From JACKHA01 sp041401985 (lineage in GTDB: Bacteria > Planctomycetota > Phycisphaerae > Phycisphaerales > UBA1924), in contig JAWKTE010000005.1 of the NCBI GenBank assembly GCA_041401985.1, positions 150,384-214,383 of the forward strand: 64,000 bases of DNA. The letters run 5' to 3'. Every line of letters starts with the position of its first letter. The first letter of the stretch is position 1. Made by a program: the position numbers and the translations under genes. Shown piece after piece: positions 29,301 through 33,276 of the stretch. Below the pieces are notes generated by a model. The model worked only from the letters and a program-made list of their open reading frames with translations, was not told the DNA's origin and made no database searches.

Positions 29301-31426
29301 CCGACGTGTTCCGCGTCGAGGCCGACCCCGCCAACAACCTGCTCATCGTCGCCGCCAGCGACGAGAACCTGCGCGTGATCAACGACCTGGTGGGCGCCCT
29401 GACCCAGGCCGGCGCCCCCGCGCTGGCCCAGGACATCCGCACCGAGATCATCCAGGTCCTCCACGCCCGCGTCGACGACATCGCCGAGTCCATCGAGTCG
29501 CTCTACGTCCGGCGCGAGAACGAACGCCGCGGCGAGAACGCGGTCTCGGTCATCCCCAACACCCGCCTCAACTCGCTGGTCGTCGCCGGGTCCGAGGCCG
29601 ACATCGCCGCGATCCGCACGCTCGCCCAGCGCCTCGACGCCGAGCGCGTCAACATCGAGCAGGTGCTTGAGCGGATCGAACTCCGCTCGGCCAACGCGCT
29701 CGAGGTCGTGGGCCTCCTTCAGAACGTGCTGGCCGGCCGCCCGATCTCGGGGCGGGCCGCCAACGCCCGCGAGCAGGCGATCCGCCTGACCTACCGCGAC
29801 CAGATCGCCGAGGCCAGCCTCGACGGGGCGATCCTCGACCTGGTCCGTGTCGAGCCCGACCTGCGAACCAACTCGGTGGTCGTCAACGCTCCACGCCCGG
29901 TCTACGAACTCATCCGCGCCATCGTCACCGACCTGGACACCACCAAGGCCGGCGAGCGCGACATCCGGCGCTTCCGCCTCGTCAACGCCGACGCGGAGGC
30001 CATGGCCGTCCTGCTGCGCGACCTGTTCCAGCTCCGCCAGCAGGGCGACGCCTATGTGCTCATCCCGACCAACACGCTGCCAGGCGCCGCCAACCCGGAC
30101 GACCCCAACGCGCTGGCCCCCCAGCCCGAGGGCTTTGGCACGCGCGTCACGCCCGTGCCCGACCAGCGCCAGCAGCTGGCCATCACGGTCGACCCGCGAA
30201 CGAACACGCTCATCGTCTCCGGCACGCCCGAGTACCTCGACCTGGTCGAGGAGGTCGTGACCGACCTCGACTCGGTGGAGGCCAACAGCCGCGAGCGTGT
30301 CGTGGTCCCGCTGCGCAACGCCAGGGCCGCCGACGTCCAGACCGTGCTGGAGAGTTACTTCCAGGACGAGGCCGACCGCATCCGCTCGGTCCTGGGCGAC
30401 CAGGCCGGCTCCGTGGCCCGCCAACTGGAGCAGGAGGTCACGATCGTCGGCGACGAGTCCTCGAATCAGGTCCTCATCTCCGCGTCGCCGCGCTACATCA
30501 ACACCGTCACCCAGATCGTCCGCGAACTCGACGCCCCGCCCCCGCAGGTCATGATCCAGGTGCTCATCGCCGAACTGACGATCGACGCCGAGAAGGACTG
30601 GGGCGTGGACTTCACCGCCGGCCCGTTCGGCGGCTCGATGACCTCGATCGCTTCGAATCCCGCCGGGGCCGCCATCGCCAGCGCGCTGGGCGTGCCGAAC
30701 TTCTCGGTCAACTCGGCGGACTTCGGCCTGATGATCCGGGCCCTCGAGGCCCAGGGCCGCCTCGAAGTCCTCAGCCGCCCGCACGTGACCGTCAACAACA
30801 ACGAGACCGCCGAGTTCAACGCCGGCGAGAACATCGCCATCGTCTCGGGCGTCGAGCGCCTCGACAATGGAAACACGCGGTCCGAGGTCGAGCGCGACGA
30901 CGTTGGCATCATCCTCAACGTCACGCCCACCATCTCGGGCGACGGGTTTGTCCGCCTCGAGGTCCACCCGACCATCTCGGCCGTGTCCGCCAGGACCACC
31001 GAGATCTCCGAGGACTTCTCCGCCCCCATCATCACCCAGCGGTTCGTTCGCACCACCGTCACCGTCAAGGACGGCGAAACCCTCGTGATCGGCGGCCTGC
31101 TCCAGACCCGCAACGAGGAGCGCCAGACCCGTACGCCGATCCTCGGGAGCATCCCCGGCATCGGCTCGATCTTCCGCACCACCCAGCAGACCAACCAGAC
31201 CACCGAACTGCTCATCATCATCACGCCGCGCGTCGTGACCGGGCACTCCGACGCCGATGTCGCCCGCCTCCGCGCCCTGTCGCAGGAGCAGATCGAACGC
31301 CTGTCCAACCCGGAGTCGGTGCAGCGGATGCTGCTCGACAGCCGAAACCTGCCGGGCATGAACGGCACGCACGCCCCGGCCCACGCCGAACCCGGCCAGC
31401 AGCCCATCCCGCGGTTCTTCCCCTGA
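17309..31426 (+). CDS. gspD: Giant GspD-type secretin with about 50 N-domains
   Basis: A 4,705-residue outer-membrane secretin; ordinary GspD is about 650-750. Order: signal peptide (1-35, AFA|QA), an N0/STN-like domain (70-150, RPIRFNFAG), about 50 tandem secretin N-domains (172-4408), then the secretin barrel (4410-4650) with GLMIRALEAQGRLEVLSRPH and TPILGSIPGIGSIF, the usual barrel-lip motif, and VKDGETLVIGGLL. Each N-domain is about 85 residues with a typical ending like TNSLIVSAP...LD. A Pro/Ala-rich insertion (about 2096-2256) interrupts domain 25. ATG 17309 has AGGAG upstream and gives a clean signal peptide. The reading frame is uninterrupted, codon use is uniform and it ends the pseudopilin operon. 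Confidence 0.95.
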   Translation: MPTRRMPTPALTAFVLAAGLPTTLGAVLASPAFAQAEAPAGQTSGQPSAPPSGQPSDQPTGEGERPAYANGRPIRFNFAGTPWNEVLNFFSRESGLPIIREGQVPSGGMEFISSEAYSFADALSILNRALNVHGVHLRREGDFLYLASIENSMRRPGMVIQGGALPEGVTPDQIVTITIPLSNAVAKQVVEQVRPLVGPYGGLQSIDVQNMLILVETAAQCERIRQIVLAIDNAPAIDRDIKVFPLRNAQAPAVVESLKALVGIRTVTQLVDGNGNRTTVEEVNVSGVNLQADTRSNSVIAIGPASRIAVVAELVPILDAPAGGLAGEVRMNTYRLRTVSAETAAERLNALFRAVPDDRRPTVLPLAEAGKITVVGRESLLVQAQALLAEIDPPELNGHGATPERESRSIPLRHATPEDVERVATRLLSPRQQEVLRFTALRDQRSILIVGPSDDIDDFAALISGLDIPAQMDQEVRILHLDSADAQALVDRARELVEQTTREGTPELRVTYNARTKTLTLVGARSEISRFETIFRNVQQAAIVRETRTYQLEFAKPSDLAQRLDRLAQRVLRPNDGQAYVAPVFEPLDELQTLMVRAEPGQFLVLDTLVQRLDRERPPATQFQIVAAPPAPDGNVQGVIDRALALYAERSRGVAPADAGPIEVEFDAVSGSLLLQGRAGGLRMFNDVLAQVQQLLPPDRETRLVDVRNVEASEILGPLQELLATADPIDPVRTVPEPVIQVVERTNSLLVTAEDAQHRVIADFVRRLDVLEPGNLPPLKLLQLRTAEATAIAQMLTNQYSRRPQADRLARPVEVQADAATNTLIVSAHTELFDEIKAFVDDLNRGAEDGPERVTELFPLSVARAQDVAQAMDRLYPQPPMPVDRFNRPMPWAQQPKEVTVSADPSSNTLIIDAPADRMESLRELAAKLDRVEVPPMAELRSYRVVNADLNAIATTLQSLATQGNLSAPASSGRQAVRVVVQTEPRSGTLIVAGDEITFERVEQMLADLSAVPIERGLRIVPIANADAAAVRDRAVAIYDAQVAQIPGANPVEVTVDQESNSLSVVADAEAMQRFMRVLDELQRQAGPAREIRLIDLRLARATEVVAFLEDLVNSSASFRIGGGADPVFEAIETTNQLMVAAQPGQLPLLEALVRNLDNQQSAERPPLRILRLRATDATNLADVLNRTYNQRPIEQRARLPVEIQADGVTNTLIVSAHPDVLPEIEGIVRELNDAQLQDAEGREIRIFPLRYARADELARTIDQMFPEPPVPIDARGRPMPQLRQPREVVVRADRGTNALIVDAPVARLAGFQQIVESLDQRNVEEGIELRSYRVQRAELNAVATTIRNLAASGALQSAQRPVSVDVEPVSRTVIVSGPAEIFDQVERVLADLDGPPDRPATALKLYRLEHARADRLQPLLSQLLVTRLREQREHSGESVVDLDSLIDIAADAATNTLIISAPEPLLPVAEELIRALDTEAAAIGRNVIRVVPLTYAEASQVAGTLNQAVATMDLPSGTRPSIIASAGGNALILSGADADLKKVEELIQPLDARPTDEDTLAVETFQLEHTDAAALSATVQRLLSEQSQVDFRLLQLQVRYGDRSRLYAPPPVRVEAAPRQNALIVSAPAGTIDLARSIIERLDQPADRADQTATIFTPMRGDPSRLAQTVSRMVAATFPQARRPLELVPDAATGSIVILGTPEQSAEAARLLAEFDDRAVALPDAQIQAFDLASADAASVASMVQSMLQDRSRWPEPLRQAERAGLAIPSPMVNTDRASNRLLVSAPSLLMPVAVNLIGTLDQAPRGEAVEVSVFRLTRGDAASAAPALRSALEADRRPGSPAPVVNADAASNTLVIAASAEQMPKVRELIAGVDQAVEPAGIGVRTVFLRHARAESVAPIVESVLTRQDDAQQQMRRNVWWFDPSMLEAEPDIRVAAEPRLNAVVVSAPAAVLELAEQLVRELDVSPQGPDPSRRMVRVIPIASADASTLAESISAMFGDDLVGEAPPVIRVDASSNALIVRASNEQMQRIESLAREIDAASFSSSRQMRMVPVDRSRADAAAMAQTIRQIIEQRSGVRVEVISVDELMQRGQPGGEDPDDDKGGPKKGLSRERADPAEPAGPAESRGPLAADPLATPDPSRGATAAVLSAMMGDYAPPGSSVSTGPSTGAIAAELWGFTSPERTPKRATPVPAALPARNTADLAASLWTSAAVATPAQPTQPEARPATPSPSPTQPAASPTPEPPPAESAAGSITIAVDPRTNSLLVIGSPRLTDQVAALADDLASQIPPEPTTVRVIALPDSADPQSINQIIQQTVRQVGRAEPRNPGGFTGPVASTPDPAGGAIIVWANDTDFAVLGDLIAAVASPAAADTLSVKIYPLRTLTAPAAARAVNDLLGTNPRGRQAQRMLSLALAEEPGLARTFDPSQVRVTPNPGGTALIVTGPSDVLPLLDRFVALIDQTPVADRASIRQYALANARAGDLLRTLQPLLRAQARQDDSSLPEPALVADDRTNSLFITAADVQHEQIELLIAAADAETSEPDLELAIITLQQAMPSTVQRIVEQVIIGRDPARRDRVQISAQDNSALFVVRAPAEDIEQIRAIVAEVDTAETTGLPVRTVRLERADAQNVARALQQFFQARAQASGRPGQRSENRVAITGDRQSGVLVVAASDEDFAQVQAMVADFDAPAEHREMVYRIIRLENALASEIETTIDQIQWTTFEERVWGNRNNDQMQDRLYLTVNDRLNAVVAVGQGEMIDTVEALVRALDVPTARANTRTVRTVPVEGSADLRAIASVIEDAMRNPDLPWWQDNDPDGVIVQVDNTRRLVILVGPGAKVDQAADFVAELAREPDRAGRVVTSIALAYADADAAARSLNQFFRDRNRAAGRPLESISIIGSSAGNVLLVSADEETMPLLREMVGQVDRPEMGDDRTIEVYALRNARAAETATTIRNTFPRTGRNDEQVIVTPLASSNSLVVSAPRNMLANVDTLIAQLDAPLTDAQGTMVTVPLASARAADVARALQDALPDSVQVRITPVERSNAILLSGSEEAVSLAVRQIESLDTEPVRSLREFRRVVLDAATARDVAFNIRALLRARGLATNADAPTIEYSEPDNALLISAARDQIDQIMQMVDQLDISPTAGMRTEFVRLEHAEAETAARALEVFYGDLAYAAATPAARNVTIVPDPATNSLVIHAAEAEWSGIQALLERLDSPEYDISRQLALIPLAHADAASVARTLNEGFRAPLEQQFQRDQARRAAEQQRRGGGQDPQGNQTPAAGPPVLIAPEDTPSVAAEPQTNSLVVFASRDDIERIRALVEQLDVPGFARLPEAHVIPIVGAEARDIAEAVRQMYVSTLPREAGSNRSVIVWGDPASNSVLVRASSDELVAIRSLITSLLREGLTTQAVPRILRLVAAPSVRVRDTLRTTFNPIARQRGEELAIEADRASNALIISATPDLYRQIESVAQELDAMAPQLGGQGADGGPVAGAGQAVLIIDITNNDPAAVRDLLNQMGVTRPAQGDRQGLVSEPVSIVPLTSRRALAIVAAPADAETVAALVRAIDAEPAIADQHVATIPLHLASAGPIAQTLESMLATDRNASGASPSAALTEQIRRLRLSGVGANLENIQVDLTRPIRIVPDAASNTILIASTEGNVRALTEVVKLLDTLPVGEAVVVRFFPLNNASAARIRGVINELFERGDQIRRIPGTNRSGVPTTTTGRSLAGQVAVSVDERTNALVVAGREEAVALVEVLVQQLDSDTAASWVEPEIITLQHADAIDLARTLDAVLIQGSVDDPDATALARQFGRLRMAREGARPDQMLQADIFRPVAGLAITPEESLNALIVVATPANVSVVRELVSMLDVEAAAASNTVRIFPLRFATADRIAAVLRETFRQREQVGTTRPEDQVVVSSDLRTNSLVVSTSPRSFEIVESLLSTLDAEQASPAVGIHIIRVDGVDVAALAPRLQNLMRERLDAQRITGERSSPSDVFRVEADPANNLLIVAASDENLRVINDLVGALTQAGAPALAQDIRTEIIQVLHARVDDIAESIESLYVRRENERRGENAVSVIPNTRLNSLVVAGSEADIAAIRTLAQRLDAERVNIEQVLERIELRSANALEVVGLLQNVLAGRPISGRAANAREQAIRLTYRDQIAEASLDGAILDLVRVEPDLRTNSVVVNAPRPVYELIRAIVTDLDTTKAGERDIRRFRLVNADAEAMAVLLRDLFQLRQQGDAYVLIPTNTLPGAANPDDPNALAPQPEGFGTRVTPVPDQRQQLAITVDPRTNTLIVSGTPEYLDLVEEVVTDLDSVEANSRERVVVPLRNARAADVQTVLESYFQDEADRIRSVLGDQAGSVARQLEQEVTIVGDESSNQVLISASPRYINTVTQIVRELDAPPPQVMIQVLIAELTIDAEKDWGVDFTAGPFGGSMTSIASNPAGAAIASALGVPNFSVNSADFGLMIRALEAQGRLEVLSRPHVTVNNNETAEFNAGENIAIVSGVERLDNGNTRSEVERDDVGIILNVTPTISGDGFVRLEVHPTISAVSARTTEISEDFSAPIITQRFVRTTVTVKDGETLVIGGLLQTRNEERQTRTPILGSIPGIGSIFRTTQQTNQTTELLIIITPRVVTGHSDADVARLRALSQEQIERLSNPESVQRMLLDSRNLPGMNGTHAPAHAEPGQQPIPRFFP
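19175..20350 (+). repeat. Five-N-domain block, copy A (within gspD)
   Basis: N-domains 7-11 of the secretin align in order with domains 12-16 just downstream. Shared landmarks are the NTLIVSAH endings of domains 9 and 14, the PMPVDRFNRPMP / PVPIDARGRPMP loops of 10 and 15, and ELRSYRVVNADLNAIATT / ELRSYRVQRAELNAVATT of 11 and 16. This is a multi-domain duplication inside the gene. Confidence 0.7.
20357..21495 (+). repeat. Five-N-domain block, copy B (within gspD)
   Basis: Partner of the block at 19175-20350, holding N-domains 12-16 in the same order and of nearly the same length. The two copies are much more alike than adjacent single domains are, so they arose by duplicating a five-domain unit. 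Confidence 0.7.
23596..24075 (+). other. Pro/Ala-rich insertion inside secretin N-domain 25
   Basis: About 160 residues rich in Pro, Ala, Ser and Asp separate the first beta-alpha half of an N-domain (RMVPVDRSRADAAAMAQTI) from its second half (ITIAVDPRTNSLLVIG). The insert contains three similar short helices (TAAVLSAMM, GAIAAELWGF, ADLAASLWTS). It falls at the midpoint of the N-domain array. Confidence 0.7.
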
Positions 31427-31457
31427 TCGCCCCCGTCGCTCTCGCCAGAGGCACCCC

Positions 31458-31976
31458 ATGCCCCCACCCAGTCGCCATCGGCTCTCAATGCTCGGATCCA
31501 TGGCGCTGGCGGCGGCCACGTGCCTGATGCCGTCCTGCCAGACCGCCCAGCCCGAGAAGCCGGCGCCCCCGGCGCCCCTCGCGTCGTCCGCCAAGCCCAC
31601 CCGCGTGGTCCCGCTGGCCGACGCGCGCGACACCGACAGCAACAACCGCCCCGACAACCTCGTGCTGCTCGTCTACCTCTTCCGCCCCGAAGAGTCCGCG
31701 ATCCCGTTCTGGGCCGACGGCCAGTTCGTGTTCACCCTCGCCGACGCCCGCGGCTCCGAGATGGCCACCTGGACCTTCGTCCGAGCCCAACTCCCCGACC
31801 ACCGCACGTCCGACGCCCTCGGCCCGGCCCACTCGTTCGTCCTGAACCTCAAAGAAGCCCTCGGGACCGACGACCTCCCCGCACAGGCCGCCGCCCTCTC
31901 CGCCCAGTTCATCCGGACCGACGGCGTCACGATCGCCTCCTCCGGGCCGCTCTCGATCCCGCTCGGCCCGCGGTAG
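31458..31976 (+). CDS. Small lipoprotein downstream of the secretin (possible pilotin)
   Basis: A 172-residue protein with a signal peptide and lipobox LMPSC near residue 27, then a Pro/Ala linker and a compact domain (about 45-172) that starts RVVPLADARDTDSNN and contains LVYLFRPEE and WTFVRAQLPDH. I do not recognise a family. It starts 32 nt after the giant secretin stop and is probably co-transcribed. Many secretins need a small lipoprotein pilotin encoded nearby, so that role is plausible, but no pilotin motif proves it. Confidence 0.7.
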   Translation: MPPPSRHRLSMLGSMALAAATCLMPSCQTAQPEKPAPPAPLASSAKPTRVVPLADARDTDSNNRPDNLVLLVYLFRPEESAIPFWADGQFVFTLADARGSEMATWTFVRAQLPDHRTSDALGPAHSFVLNLKEALGTDDLPAQAAALSAQFIRTDGVTIASSGPLSIPLGPR

Positions 31977-32015
31977 GGCGCAACCGACAGGGATATCCAC
32001 AGGCAACCCCGGCGT

Positions 32016-32033
32016 CTTCATGGAACCTTCACG
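32016..32033 (+). promoter_or_regulatory. Candidate Pho box upstream of pstS
   Basis: Two direct repeats, CTTCATG and CTTCACG, are separated by 4 bases (11-bp period), which is the layout of a PhoB binding unit. The site lies 99 bases before the pstS start. The sequence resembles but does not equal the E. coli consensus, and I see only one clear unit. Confidence 0.45.
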
Positions 32034-32131
32034 TTCCGTGGGGGCCGGTGTCGTTGCCCTCTGGGTACCCTTCCCCGCCTGTGCAACGCCCGCGTTCGAG
32101 CGGGTAGTCCGCTGCTACTCTGGGAGAACCC

Positions 32132-33220
32132 ATGCGCCCGAACGCCCTCCTCATGGCGATCACTCTCGCCGCGTCGGTCCTGACACTCGCGGCCTGCGGG
32201 AACGCCAACAACCCGCCCGCTTCCGGGGGTTCCCGCGGGGCGACGAACACCACAAGCAACGCCGGGGGCGGCCAGCCTGCCGGCTCCCAGTCCGAGGGGT
32301 CGGGCGCCGGGGGAGCGACGGCGGTCACCGTCGACCCGGACCTGCCGTCCTACGTCGCCGCGGGCGCGGTTTCCGGCTCGCTCAAGAGCGTCGGGTCGGA
32401 CACGATGAACAACCTGATGGCCGCGTGGGGCTCGTCGTTCAGCGAGTTCTACCCCGCCGCCACGATCGCGGTCGAAGGGGCGGGCTCGTCGACCGCGCCG
32501 CCGGCCCTGATCCAGAGCCAGGCCCAGTTCGGCCCGATGAGCAGGGCGATGCGCCAGTCGGAGATCGACGCGTTCCGCGACCAGTTCGGCTACGAGCCAA
32601 CGGCGCTCAAGACCGCGATCGACTGCCTGGCGGTGTACGTCCACCGCGACTGCCCGCTGGAGTCGATCACGATCCCCCAGATCAAAGCCGTGTTCGGGGG
32701 CGGGCCGACGCTGACCTGGGGCGACCTGGGCGTCGAAGACCCGGCGTGGGCCGAGCAGCCGATCGCCCTGTACGGACGCAACGAGGCCTCCGGCACCTAC
32801 GGCTTCTTCAAGGAGGTCGCCCTCGGCGGCACGGACTACCGCGAGACCGTCCGCGTCCAGGGCGGGTCGTCGGGCGTCGTCCAGGCCGTCGGCACCGATC
32901 CGTTCTCGATGGGCTACTCGGGCATCGGCTACCGCACCGCCAACGTCCGCCCGCTGGCGATCGCCCGCGACGAGGGCGGCGAGGCGATGCCCCCGACCTT
33001 CGAGCACGCCCTCGACGGGTCGTACCCGCTGGCCCGCTTCCTGTACGTGTACGTCAACTACGATCGCCGCGCCGAACTCCAGCCCGCCGTGCGCGAGTTC
33101 GTCCGCCTGATCTTCAGCCGCCAGGGCCAGGAGGGCGTCGTGAAGGACGGGTACTTCCCGGTCCCGGCGGACATCGCCCGCGAGCAGCTCACGAGCGTCG
33201 GCCTGGAAGCGTCGTTCTGA
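32132..33220 (+). CDS. pstS: Phosphate ABC transporter substrate-binding lipoprotein PstS
   Basis: A 362-residue phosphate-binding protein. Lipobox LAAC near residue 22 and a long Gly/Ser/Asn linker precede the binding fold. Ligand-loop features are KSVGSDTMNNL (about 87-97), GAGSSTAPPAL (about 114), FGPMSRAM (about 130-137) and GRNEASGTYGFF (about 213-224), the last a hallmark of PstS. It heads pstSCAB and is preceded by a candidate Pho box, so phosphate-starvation control is likely. GGGAGA precedes the ATG. Confidence 0.95.
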   Translation: MRPNALLMAITLAASVLTLAACGNANNPPASGGSRGATNTTSNAGGGQPAGSQSEGSGAGGATAVTVDPDLPSYVAAGAVSGSLKSVGSDTMNNLMAAWGSSFSEFYPAATIAVEGAGSSTAPPALIQSQAQFGPMSRAMRQSEIDAFRDQFGYEPTALKTAIDCLAVYVHRDCPLESITIPQIKAVFGGGPTLTWGDLGVEDPAWAEQPIALYGRNEASGTYGFFKEVALGGTDYRETVRVQGGSSGVVQAVGTDPFSMGYSGIGYRTANVRPLAIARDEGGEAMPPTFEHALDGSYPLARFLYVYVNYDRRAELQPAVREFVRLIFSRQGQEGVVKDGYFPVPADIAREQLTSVGLEASF

Positions 33221-33276
33221 GGCGTCGCGCCGTGCGTCGTTGAGCGAGGCCCAACCCCACCGGAGACGCCGGACCG

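Noticed and set aside
26936..31657. A 1,573-residue open frame on the minus strand opposite the secretin
   Set aside because: Same reason as the frame at 17264: antisense to a conserved repeat protein, with no motifs or signal sequence.
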